Source of the DNA: Microvelia longipes
Lineage: Eukaryota; Arthropoda; Insecta; Hemiptera; Veliidae
Length of the DNA stretch: 64,000 nt
Direction: 5' to 3'
NCBI GenBank assembly: GCA_018340805.1
Contig: JACMZG010000008.1
Coordinates: forward strand, 72,592,233-72,656,232
Made by a program: the position numbers and the translations under genes. This document shows, in pieces, positions 33,152-47,378 of the stretch. The first letter of the stretch is position 1, and every line of letters begins with the position of its first letter. Below the pieces are notes generated by a model. It ran no database searches. It had not been told where the DNA came from and was given only the letters and a program-made list of their open reading frames with translations.

Positions 33152-36100
33152 CTGTAACATACATAAGTATCGGTGATCCGATAATCAGATTTAATCAGAT
33201 ATTCAACAATATCTGAAACTGTTTTTAAACTTCAAAAAATATGTATAAGAAAAATGTATACATGATCCAATGAAACTATTTGTATGAATAGCTTTATAAA
33301 AAAATAAAATTCCAACGTTTGCAATTATTTATATAGTGGAAATTTTAAAATTTTATGTTAACAATAAAAAATATTTTCAATGGAAATACAAGGAATCATG
33401 AGTAGGCTGATTCCTACAAAAGGAAATTTTGTACATAGCTGATATACAGCTTTATATCAGCTGATATACAACAGATTTTTTTTTAATAAATTATGAAGCA
33501 TAAATCAATGGAATTGTTTAATGCTTCACCTGAATATGGTGCAAATGCTTATATAAAAGCTACAAAAAACAATTATAGAAAATTGTGCTTTTTTTGAAGA
33601 TTTTTAAAACTTTTTTAAACTATTTATTGAAAAAGCTATAATGCTGATGAAACAAATCACTATTGTATATTGTATAAATGCGGTTTAAACGCTAATAAAG
33701 GCTGGGAAAATTAAAAGTCAGTCAGTGTTCACACTTCATAGTAAGCCAAGACCATGCTTAAGGCTTTTTCATCTTAATTTCCCAATAGGAAATCTTAAAT
33801 AAGGTATGTATGATCAGGAGTCATCCAGGGGTTGCTGTTTTGATTTTGAGGGATAAATCTTTTCCTCTATAGGCCATCGCTTTTCCCCTTCGTTGACAAC
33901 AACCACACACAAGAAACTTCTTTTCAAAAGGCCTAAAGGCCTGTAATACGGTAATAGCGAAACTGCTATTACGGTACATGCCACTCCAGCTTCTGGCCGT
34001 TCGGCCAGAAGCTGCCACAGAAGCTCACAGAAGCTAGAGCTTTTGTTTTTTTAACAAATTAAATTCTTCATACACAACACTATTTCGGAACACTAAATAG
34101 CTGACTCAATTTATAATTGTTGTAATAATAATTAATAATTTCATTGTCTGAACAGATATAATTTACCTTTAAGTTCAGACTGTAGTTTTCCAAGCTCTAC
34201 AAGTAGACTTGTTCTTGTTTTCTCAACTTCTTTCTTTAGGCTGGCTTCACTCATAGTTCTCTCTCTGTCTAATCTTGCCTGCTCACTCATCTAAACAAAT
34301 ACCATAGGCATCAAATTACTCATTTAAGCAGATATCTGAGCATAAGACTTTCTGCTACTCATTTGTATGCTCCACCCACAGACATCTAGGCACAGGACTT
34401 TCTACTACTCATTTGTATGCTTTGTATATCCAATCTTGCATTAACTTTGTCTAGTTCAGCCTAAACAATGTTTTAAGATGATGGACCTCTTTAATGATTT
34501 TTTACACACTTTTGGGTTCATCTCCCAACATGCTACCCATTAAATTCAAAGGAAATTTACTAAAAGGGGAAATATTTTTTTTTTAAATGAAATAAAGACC
34601 TTTTGTATTTAATCTATCAATATATTACCTGAGTTTGAAGCTGTTTGTTGATCTCGGCTATCTTAGCAGATAGATTGACATCAGATTCATACAAAGCTTC
34701 TTTCTTGACCCTACTAAGAGCCTCATCATGTTTGTACCTGAGTGTCTCCAGCTCTGACTTACTAACAAATTCTTTTTCTAATCTTGCATTAACTTTGTCT
34801 AATTCAGCCTCCAGCTTCTGTCTCGTCTACAAAACCATTATTGATAAATTACAAATCATACAACTATAAGTCAGACTATTTAATCTTAGGTAGATACTTT
34901 GAGGGCTTTAAATTTTGGCATACCCAAGTTCATTTAGAAAAAAGGGATTTTCAACAAGTACCTGACATCCTACAGGCTGAGGATCACCAACCCCTTTCGA
35001 AATCCATCCCTTTATTTATCTCATAGAATTCTTTGAGGCCCATACTGGAATCAAACCTATGATTCTACTTAACTCTAGAGTTTTAAATTAACAGTGTAAA
35101 ATAGCCATTAGACTATAGGTGACCTTATAATTTGAATATAGGTGACCCTTTAAGAGTAAGAAAAACTTAATGCCAATCATTGAATAAGGCTTCCCTACCT
35201 ATTAGCTTGAAATTATAAGAGCATATAATTTTACCATATATGCTAGCAGGTTTACAAAAAAAACACACTCAATAATTTAAATATCTAAAGAACTGTGTTA
35301 GACACAGAAAACATCATTAGAAAAAGGCTCAAGTCCAAAACAAATATCTACGAGGTGTGTTCAAAAAGTATCGCGAATTTTGAATTTTCGCGGGGTTACG
35401 TATATTCGAATTTCAATTTTTTGTGGCGTTATGTTGGTACTCATGTCTCTCACTTATGCTGACAACCTCGGCCATTTTGAATGTTCACTTAATTGTTCAC
35501 AGCTGCTTTGCTTGCACGTGTTTTTGGATCGTCTTCGATTTTTACCTATTCAAAAAAATGGATCAAAGAATGTGTATCAAATTTTGTGTGAAAAACAAAA
35601 TTAAGTGCGCGGATGCATTCCGAATGTTGACTGTGGCATACGGAGAAGCTACCTTGGACCGAAGCAACGTTTATCGGTGGTACAAAATGTTCTCAGAAGG
35701 CCGAGAAGCTTCATCTCAATGGAAGCTGCCGCACGAACCAAGACCGAAAAAAGCGCGCCAAGTTCGGTCGAATGTGAAAGTTTTGCTGACAGTTTTCTTT
35801 GATTGCAGGGGCGTGGTGCATCATGAGTTCTTGCCACAGGGTAGAACGGTCAATAAGGAATATTACCTGCAAGTTATGCGCAATTTGTGCGAAGCAATCC
35901 GCCAGAAACGCCCGGATTTGTGAAAGAACAAAAATTGGCTTTTGCACCACGATAACGCCCCTGCTCACACATCGTTGCTTGTGCGTGACTTTTTGGCCAA
36001 AAACAACACACTAATGATGCCGCAGCCACCGTATTCCCCAGATCTGGCCCTCTGTGACTTTTTCTTGTTCCCTAAACTGAAGAGGCCCATAAAAGGACGA

Positions 36101-39100
36101 CGTTATGCTACGCTTGACGAGATAAAGACGGCATCGAAGGAGGAGCTGAACAAGATAAAAAAAATGATTTTTTGAAGTGCTTCGAAGATTGGAAAAACCG
36201 TTGGCACAAGTGTATAATATCTCATGGGGATAACTTTGAAGGGGACAAAATAGATATTCATGAATAAATAAATAATTTTTGAAAAAACACAAAATTCGCA
36301 ATACTTTTTGAACACACCTCGTATGTGTTTTGTTGGATCATACCCAAGACCCAATTTTATAATTTGCATTTTTTGAAGGCCACCCAGTTAGTTATTTTAT
36401 GCCCTGGTTGCAAACCTCATACTTACCCTTTACATATATCTAAATTGTTACCAAGAAATTATTCAACTATAAACCTTTTTTATCCAATTATCTGCCCAAG
36501 GGTCAATGTTTACTCTACATTACCCTTGTAAAGAAATCTTAATCCTTCAACAATACATTCTGCCATTATCTCTACCTCTGAAGACCTGGAATCTCTTGAC
36601 TTCCAGATCCTTTATAACTATATCTTGTAACGTTTATATCTTTATGACATCCTCTCAACCAGGGGGGGTTAACTTAAATGAGGAAAAGTTTGGATTGGAT
36701 TATCGCAAGCTACTAAAATGCGCTGCGGCGGACCGGTGCGGACAACTATGAACTAACCCAATAGCTTTCCAAAATGACTGATTATATTTTTATATTTAAA
36801 TTTATGAAATACTATGACAATTCTTGGTTATGACAGCTACATTATTAATTATAAAATTGACTGTATGTATTTTTCACAAAAACGGTTCGCCGTTGCATGT
36901 TCTGTACTTCCAAAATTCAGAAACTAAAAGTAAATAGAAACCTTTTTAAAATTTCCAGAGAACGCTAATGATGGCAGATAAAGTATATTTCATTTAATTA
37001 ATTTATTGATTTAGTCGATTTTATCAGGTAATTACATTTAATCACATGTGCCATTTCGCCGATGTAATTAAATACAGGCTGCATTAAATGCTAAAGCTAT
37101 CTTTTAGCACGTGTAAATTTTAGCCACTCTTTTATTATTACCTGATTGAATCAATTAAATTAATAAATTACTTAAATGAAAAACTTAAAAATAAAAGTGT
37201 TCTGTGTAAGATTAAAGTGGTAGGGTTAGTTAGAAGTATAACTATACAAAGTATAAAAATTAAATTTCAAACTGACTGTGGGCATAAAGCGGAAAATTAA
37301 GACATGCCCACTCAATTGTAAGGTAGGTCCGCCGCAGCGCTAGCGTCGTCCGGAATCCAAATTTTCCCACCATTGAGTCGACAGTCTTACTGTTTAAGTA
37401 TCTATAGTCTCTGCTCTCAACTAGGACATTTATTTTGACACGTTTGGTAGCACTACATTCCCGCCATGAATTGATGGAGGGAACCAACTAGAGCCCAAAG
37501 ATTTCCTGCAATCCATCATTAAAAAATAATAAGACATATCATAGTGATGTCATAGTGGACATGTCATAATTTTAACAATATTACAGAATCTTGCTGGTTA
37601 TTGTAATGTAATCAGTAAGATTTATCAAAAGAAAAGGTAGCAAAATTGATATCATGTTGGAGTTAATACCATCGTTTCTCAGAATGAAAAGAGACAGGTT
37701 TACCTGAAGTTGAGTGAGTAGTTTAGATACTTGAGACTCAAGAGCAGCTCTCTTCGTAGCCTCTGCTACAAGTTTCTTTTCTAGCTCTGCTATCTATAAC
37801 AACACGCAATGAAATTACAGTAATGCAATGAATAAATATGTACAAAAAAATCACTATAACCATATAGTTCCACAAAACTAATATAACCATATAGTTATAA
37901 TGAGGCTGTAGTTATATCAATTATTATAACTATAAGGGCTCTCATAATGATGGCCTGGGTTGCTTGGTAATATAACTGTACATTGAGTGAGGTCATTTTT
38001 TGATTTCCATAATAATTAAAATTACACATAAATATTACATTATTTTCAAATATTTTGTCTTAAATTTAGTAAAATGAATTAAAAATTAGTAGTAATCATT
38101 ATGTATCACATATATTCTTTAATTAACTGTGTTTTACAAAGCGATGTAATATGACGTCACTAAAAATGCTTCTCCTTTGAAGAGTGCATTACAAATATGT
38201 GCTCTGATAGGGGTTGTAGAGGGATGGGGAGCATCTAGTCTCCCTAGCGTAGGAGTAAGTACAGTTACGGTACCTAATGAATATTGGCACACTACCAGAT
38301 CACTTGTCCTTGAGCTATTCCCTCCCTCTACTAGTATAAGTATCTTTTTACATAGCTAAGCAACCCATAGATATATACATTCCACTAGAGGGGTATAGCC
38401 TACCTCAATATATTGAGAGGCATAAAACATCTATTTGAAACTCACAAGGGTTTTTTGTGACCACATAGAAACCTCCTATAAGAGTGAGTTAAGGTTACAA
38501 TAAATCAATTGTCTGTTTTTCACACATTGTTTGTATTTTATTTTGTACTAGAAGTAATACCCGATCATAATTAGGCAAATATTTTATTTATTAAACAATA
38601 AATTTTTAATTATGCCTTTGAGGACTACAAAAAATAGAAGTTGTTAACAGCTGTAACAGCAAGAAAATTCTTTGTTTAAGATATTTTTGTCTATCAGGCG
38701 ATTCTCAAGCCATTCTTTATGATTGCTTGGTAAGTTCCTTGTTTTGATAAGTTGACGATAAAAAATGGAAATCTTAAATAAGGTAAAAGAACCTTCTTAT
38801 AATCAGGAGTCATCCAGGGGTTGTTGTTTTGATTTTGAGGGATAAAGCTTTTCCTCTATAGGCCATTGCTTTTCCCCTTTGTTGACAACAACCACACACA
38901 AGAAACTTATTTTCAAAGGGCTAAAGGCCTGTAATACCGTAATAGCGAAACTGCTATTACGATTTTACAGGCCACTCTGGCTTCAAAAAACAGGGGCTCT
39001 AGCTAGCCAGAAACTAGAGCCCCTGTTTTTAACAGATTAAATTCTTTATACACAACACACAAAATAGGCCATGAATTGAACAACTCTTAGGCGAAATACA

Positions 39101-41628
39101 AAAATTTAGAATTACTTTAGCAATATCTACACATTGCGTTAATTATGGAAATATTCTTTCATATAGTTCAATATATAACAAATTTTTCCACTCCACTAGT
39201 GTCAAAAATTTATTTAAAATAAAACATAACTGGCTTTTAACCAACTAAAGATCATCATCAGTGCCTAACTAACAAATAAATAAGAGAAAATACAAAATGC
39301 TGTAATTTGAAATCCGGTTATGCTTCATTTTAAATAAATTTTTGACACCAGTGGAGAGACTTATTTTATTACTCTGATTATTATGAACTCCTCTAGCGCT
39401 TATTTTTTTAATTCTAGATTTTATTTGTATAGCTTTTTTTTTTTTTTTTAAAGCTTTTATTTCACATTTTTATCATACAATCTTTATACATTAAGAATAG
39501 GTACAATTTAGTTTCAATAGTATTACAATCATAGTTACAGTTTATCAACTTATTTGCACATTATTTAAAAGTTATAATAATAAAACAGTAATCCACACCC
39601 GAGATGTGCAGACATTCCAAAAATTAAGAAACTTATTTTTAAGTACCTCTTTTAAGAGTTATTTTAGACTATATTTTTATAAGTAAATTTATTTATTAAA
39701 TTATTTTTATAATTTTAATAAGCTTATTATTTTATTATTAAGCATCAAATATTTATTTAAGCTTCTATATTTTTTTAATAGATATAAGTCTAATTCCATC
39801 ATTTAAGAAACTTAAAGCTTCCTAAACCTTTAAAGTTCATCGATATATTAAGTTGTTTTTAATAAAACAATTGTATGGCATGTAAAAAAACTGATCCTTA
39901 AGTAAATAAAACCAATTTTAAAGAAAGTTACTTATTTCTTTATTATAAAAATGATATCAATTATTTATAAAGCATGGTAGCCTGATCATTAACCCTGCTT
40001 TCTCAGTGAAACTTAAAAATTGACTATTTTGTCCTTTAATTAATACTCATATATCAAGATCATCAAGTAGATTCTGAGCTGTAATCAACGAGTCTTAATG
40101 TAATAAATTATTATACCCTATATATTTAGGAAAAGAACTCAATAGCTAGATAATCTATTTTCTACAACGTATATTTCTAATTATTCATACAATATATCAG
40201 ACTTAAATGTGTATCATGTCAGTCATGAATGTAATTGAAGTTATAGTCTATCTATCAGTAACATCTTTAATAACGATTATAGATAAGATTATCATTGAAC
40301 TTTTACACATACCCAATAACTATTTACAATATTCTCGACAAGATAAAAAAAAAATTTATATGTCTGATCTATAAGTATTTTAAGTTTAAATCGTTAGTCA
40401 AGCTCATCGATTAAACTCCGAGACTAAATTTGATTCCATACACTATTCCCTTATTGTTATTATATTTTCAAACGAATCCGATGAGACTTTAAAGGCGAAT
40501 GCTCAGACCTATGAGCATTTTTGAATGTTAACTTTTAGTCAAGATCTATCAATTAGACTATTAATTTCAGACTGCCCATATGTCAAAATAGACAATTTAT
40601 ATTTATTGAGTTCTTTTCTAAATAATATAGGGTAAATAAATCATTCTTATTACAGAGAAATTTTCGATTGATGTCGGCTACGGAATTAATGATGAATCTT
40701 GACTATATAGATATTATTAAGGGACAAAATAGTCAATTTTTAAACTTCACTGAGAAACCCAGGTTTAATGATCAGGTACCATGCTTTAAAAAATTGATAT
40801 CATTTTTATAATAAAGAAATAAGTAACTTGTTTAAAATTGTTTTATTTACTTCAGGATCATTTTTTACAGCCATAAATATAATGGTTTTATTGAAACAAT
40901 ATTATATTCTCGAAAAAATGATTTAGGAAGCTATGCAAATAAAATTTTAGAATTAAAAACATGAGCGCTTGAGAGTTCATGTCCTATATAATAATCAAAT
41001 AATATATTATATATATAATCTATATTATAAGGTACAGTAATATATTGTATATTCAAATAATAATCCAAGCAACAATATTTCAAGTGTTTCAAAAATTTGA
41101 TGTTTCCAAAAAATTTAACAAATAGGCCTCCTAGTATATATCTCTATGAAGTGAACCTATATTAGTAAAACATATTTTTTTGAATTTGTTGCTTAGACAA
41201 GGATATGTTAAGATTACCGGCATCTCAGATCAGAAGGAGGTACCTGACATGCAAACAGGTTATCTTCCTCGCAGCCCAGTAACTGTGCTCTCCATATATA
41301 CTACAGCTGTCTGTAACTGAAATATGACACAAAAACACAATAAAGCCCATTAAAACCCTAATAGTTTAAAAGAAACTACTACAAGAATTAAGCTACAACA
41401 GTTTTCCTTAGAGTAGTTGTAATAATTTCCTACAAATCAATAACAGCTCTTATCTAATATCTTCAAGTTGTAAACCAAGGAATGATAGCTGAGTCTAAAG
41501 AGTCTCTCCACCACACATAATAGATTATCTTTGCTTTCAGTATTTTTCTTGGTAGCTTCGATCATCATCCTTGTTTCTAGTATAAATGGTAATTTCTCTT
41601 CATCATGAAGATAGATAGTATATATATA

Positions 41629-41693
<65 letters not shown>

Positions 41694-44600
41694 TATATAT
41701 ATATAAAGCTTGTAAATCTGAACTCCCAGGAGGTAGAGATAATTTTAAAAAGTATAGGTCCACATGTACACCCTAATATGATGCACCTAATATTTTACCT
41801 GGTATACTAATAGGATAGGACTTACTGAAAGTTTAGATATAGAAGGGGTTTTCTCTTGTTGTAATATAGATATAGTTCTCTTGAGAGTTTCTATTGTATC
41901 CTGAGCCTCAATAAGCCTTGGATCCTGATTTCTCTCCATTAACTCTAACTTAGCCAAACACTCCTCATACCTAAACCAGAAATAAAAATGAAATATTATA
42001 TAAAAATAAACAAGTACAGAGTACCCCAGAAATTTTCCTCATCCATCAGATTCATGATACTCATCCTCATCCATCAGATTCATGATACTCATCCTCAACA
42101 CATCAGATTATCAGATTCATTGATACTCATCTCAACACATCAGATTAACTCTCATCCTCAACACATCAGATTAATGAACTCATCCTCAACACATAATCTC
42201 ATCCTCAACACATCAGATAAAACTCATCTCAACACATCAGATTAATGATACTCATCCTCAACACAATCAGATTAATGATACCATCCTCACACATCAGATT
42301 AATGATATTTCTTCAACACATCAGATTAATGATACTCATCCTCAACACATCAGATTAATGATACTCATCTTCAACACATCAGATTAATGATACTCATCCT
42401 CAACACATCAGATTAATGATACTCATCCACACAACATCAGTTTTGTGATGCTCAAACTCACAATATCAAATTCAAGGATGCTCATTCTTACAATATTGGA
42501 TTCCTGATACACATCCTTACAACATCAAATTCGTGATGAGCATCCCCACAACATCTACTTTGCTACGATAATAAAATAAAATATAGAAAATAAAAATTAC
42601 CAAGTGTATACTAATTTTCGCTCGCCTTCAGACAGTAAATAAAATCTTTTGGCTGTAATGCCATCTACAGGGCCTTAGCAAGTTTTTAATTAGTGGAAAG
42701 ACACTGTCATTGAAGACAATTCCACTGATCTTACTGAAGTAGTAATATAAAATATTGTTATTAACATGATCAAAATTAACATTATTTTTTTTTAAAAGGT
42801 TAAACCAATAATCTGAGACATATGAAAGAAACTCATAGGCAGGATCAAGTTAAGGCTAATATTATCAGTGCCAACTCTGATGCTAATACCTTTCCTTCCA
42901 ACACAATGTGTCCTCCTGAAGTTTCTTGACATCAGCAATATTCTGAGCTATAAGAACTTCTCTCTCAGACATCATACACCTGTTAGCAGATAACACTTCC
43001 TCCAGATAGTTCTCTAGTTTCTTATTCTTCTCTCTCTCGTACTGATTCTCTTCTTCCAATATCTTCTACAACAAAATAAAATAATCTGCCAATAATCTGC
43101 AACTGAAAACTTCTATGAAAATTTGCTAAAACCCCATTAAAAATACATGCAACGCTTTATTGGATGTTAAAATAAGTGTTAAAAGCTAATTTTACAATAA
43201 GGTTTTATTTTTACAAGAATAACTTTTTCAACAAGTGCCAAGATGTCAAATAACATTTTATATTATTGACATACTACTACTACTATTTTGTTTTAATATT
43301 CATTACTCATATAGATAATTTAATTTATATTACATTATTTAAATTTTAATCTTATGCCGAACCCTATTTACTATTATTAAAAATCCTGTACTTATTTCTT
43401 TTTTGTTTTTAATACTTTTCTTTATTATAACTTGTTTTCCTTTTCTGATTACAACTATAATTTGTTACATTGATGTAAATTATTTAAAACTTATACATAA
43501 GTTTATGTTACATTATTGATATAGTTATTTTGAAGTTACCTGTTGTTTTATTTTTTAAAGTCTACTTAAGTTAGTTTTATTAATTTAATTTTTTGCGCTT
43601 AATAATTATAATTTTTATTCATAACCTAACATTCCACTATGCTCTTAAAATGTGTATTATTTTATTTTATATCAAAGTTTGTACCTTTTTTTGTACCAAT
43701 TTTTTGGCCTCATGATGCCAAAAAATTGTTTTACCATCATATGTAATCTATCGCCTTTAAGTATTCTTATCGAAATTTTTGCCACATTTTGGAAGGTAAA
43801 AAAAAAAAAAAAAGTTAGGTACTGAATCATATCTGAAATTCTACAAAATAACCGTCAATAAAAAAACAAGTCCAAAACACTTTATATTACTCTATGCCCC
43901 AAAAACAACAAACCTATATTTTTTTTAAAAAATAATTAATGAGTTGTTAAAAAAAACATAAGTCAAAAGTAAAAACTTTTTTATTTATCGTCAGTGTTGA
44001 AAGTGAAGAAAAGGAGCTAGGAGATAAACATAATAGAATAGTCCAGAGGCTGGTGTCAGACTTTATATGAGACTGGCTAAGGCCTGTATTCAAAGACGTT
44101 TCCTAACATTTCCTAACATTCTCCTAACTTTTCCTAACATTTTCCTAACTTTTTCCTAACATTCCCTAACATTCTAACATTTTTTTAACGTCTCCTATTG
44201 TGTTTAAAAAGTCTTTTAGAGGCTTCGCATGATTTTATTTAGTAAGAACCTAAGGTAAGTTATGTCAAAAAGTAGATACCATTGTAAGTAACGTAATATA
44301 TCGCAAAATATCAATGTTATTAACTTATTACTGTATTTACGACACACTTTGTCATAAACAACAATGCGGCCTTGCTTTGGCGAATGTTAAATATATTAGA
44401 AACTTTATTTACATATGTTTCCAGTAAACATTAGAGTTAATTAATACAAATACAATGTTCAATTATTGTAACAGCTTTCAAATAAAGCAGTATCAAGCGT
44501 TTCAATTTGACGTGGACCAGGTTGTACGAATCCAAGGTGTCTAAATGAAGACCTGTTAATCAGTGCAACACTGTTTTCATTTTGCTAAATCATTCACACA

Positions 44601-47291
44601 ATTTTGTTTTTCGTATTTGTCATCAAATTCATTTTGTTTGTGTAAAATATTTTTGGTATAAAATGGCTGAATTATTCACACCGGACCAACTGAATTTCCT
44701 CTTTGAATCAATAGCCCGCACAAACAGACCATAGAAAATAAAAAATCTGATTGTGTTAAAAGAATTTCAGGGTAAACTCCCTAATAGTAAGGTAAGTGGA
44801 TAAACAGCAACTTATATTGTGTAAATTTATGTAGATAGTTATTAATACGACAAAGTGTGTCGTAAATCCAGGTAATAAGTTAATAACATTGATATTTTGC
44901 GATATATTACGTTATTTACAATGTATCACTTTTTGACTTAACTACCTTAGGTTCTTACTAAAACAATCATGCGAAGCCTCTAAATGACTTTTAAAACACG
45001 GGAAATGATCATTTAAATTTCGCTTAAAAATATTTCCCTTACCTAACTAAGGTGAGTGTTAGGAAATGTTAGGAGTAGGAAAATGTTAGAGAATGTTAGG
45101 AAAACGTTTGAATACGGCCTAAGTCAGACACTATCTTCGGACAAATCTATAACGTCTGTCTCCAAGCTTCTTTATTCTCTCTACATCCCAAGGTATTGCT
45201 GGCTCAAGGTATTGCAAAAGAAGATTACTAAATGTCATCAAATCCAATAATCTTATCAAAAAAAAGCTACACAAAATTGTAGCCCGAGTTCAAAGGAAAT
45301 TAGTCTTGAGGGTATCTTCTGTATTTTATTAGACCGAACTGACTCCAAAGTAGTAGTTTTTATAGTCATAGCAAGTTTCATTCCCATTGACTAGCTAGCT
45401 ACAGGACTTAAGAGAGTATACAAAATAAAAATAAAAGCTTTTCATAATACAGTGAGGGGTGATGACAACTTTAATGGGATGAGGCGACAAGATGCCGCTA
45501 GACATGGCGCCTAAATAAAGATATCATGTCAAGGGTAGATCAAATGCACAGAGAAGTAGGCTTCTACATAACACAGCTCCTTAGTGGGCACAGATATTTT
45601 AGGTCCTACTAACACAAAATCGGGAAACATCAGTCTCCTGATTGTCTCTATTGCCCTGGTCTCACTAACAACATAGAACATTTTTGATTGTACTAAATGG
45701 ACCAATGAGGGACCAAAAAAGGTATTGCTGACTAATTTAGTTTATAAACTTGTTAGGTAATAATTAGATAAGTATACTAACAAGCTGTATAGTGAGTTGA
45801 TCTTGGGAGAAGCTGTCTGCAGAATTATTATCTCTCTCCTCACTTAATCCTTTGAGATGTTTGGTAAGTTCCTGGTATAATTTGGTCTTCTCTTCTGTTA
45901 ACTACAAACATCATATATAAATGACATTGTAAAGAGTTATGAGGTTTAGGTCATAATAAAAAACAACATATAAGTTTTCAACTGATTAGATCTTTATCAG
46001 AAAGTTCTTAATAATAATAATAATAAACTGTTTACTGTTTTACCGAATTTTCAAAGGAAAATGACCAGCTAGCCAGGCTGGAGTCCAGTTTAATTGTCTC
46101 CACTCCAGAGCCTGTAGTAGGTGTTGCTTGCTGTATTGTAAAGACAGACTTAAGGACTTTAGAAACCTGAGGAATCATTCTACTGGGATGAGGCAGTCCA
46201 AGCTGTTATCAAAGGACCATCTAAAAGGCTTACCAGGTTAATTTTAGCCCTGTAAAGAAGTACCTGCCACTCAATAACTGGTGTTCTTACAGGTCATTGT
46301 CGGCTTAACTGCCATTTAAACCTGATGGAATTGGCAGCTAATACTAAATGCAGGCTATGTGAGAAGGACGATGAAACTCCTTCACATATACTAAGCACTT
46401 GTCCTGCATGACGTATCATAGGTGGAAGATCTTTGGTCTGGCCAGCGTTCCTTCAGAAGAACTCTTAGAACTACCCCTAAAAAAGTTGATAACTTTCTGC
46501 GAGTCAGTAGAGTCTAGACAATTAACGCTACTGTATAACAACGCGACAGTACATTCCAGCTACATAAAGAAAGAGTATTAACGCAATCGGTCATTTACGC
46601 TAAAGGTCGTCTCAGCAACTGTACACCTAAACTACAAAAATATGTAGCTGAGATGCTAAGTTGCGAAGACGACCTTTAAAGACTTATGGATATTTGACGC
46701 TAGAACCCTCTCTCATGTTATCTAGTAGCATAGACGTCTAACTGTAAACAAAGTATAAGTTTATTTACAAGAAAAATCAAGAATGGACATTTCTGCTCCT
46801 TCTTTATGGGCATATTTAACAAAATTGCTACTCTGTAATTACTTAACTGGGGTTTTTAGCTACAATATTCATAATAAAAAATCACTCTAAAAGCCATTTG
46901 TGTGATCACAAATTCTTAAATTTTAGTGGAGTTGACCATTTTTGATCATAGGATTTTAATAAAAACATACGTCTATGCGACTGTACATTTTAGCAAATCT
47001 ACAGCAAACGTAAAATTGTGTTAAAACCAATATTTTTAGCTAAAATGTACTGTCGCATTGTCAACCAGTTGTGAAAAACAATTCCTATCGAGTTAGTAGA
47101 CTTGCTCAGGGGGTAGAAGGAACTAGAAAGCTTCCTTTTACTTTCCGGGTTTGCACTAAGAACCCACCTGAGTGGTCTAATGCTTTGGTTTATACCCCCA
47201 GTCTTTAATAAAAAAAAATCAAGAGACTTACCGATCAAGGAAATAAAAATATTTTTGAGGCTTATACAAAACACACACACACACAACACAC

Positions 47292-47378
<87 letters not shown>

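Noticed and set aside
35711..35968. Minus-strand ORFs across the mariner
   Set aside because: Shadow frames of the transposase.
42015..42545. CRISPR array
   Set aside because: Units are contiguous with no unique spacers, and the flanks are repeat K in an animal intron; it is a minisatellite.
46999..47289. 96-codon minus-strand ORF as an extra exon of the coiled-coil gene
   Set aside because: Composition is not coiled-coil, it starts in a CA repeat, and exons 4 and 5 already join in phase without it.
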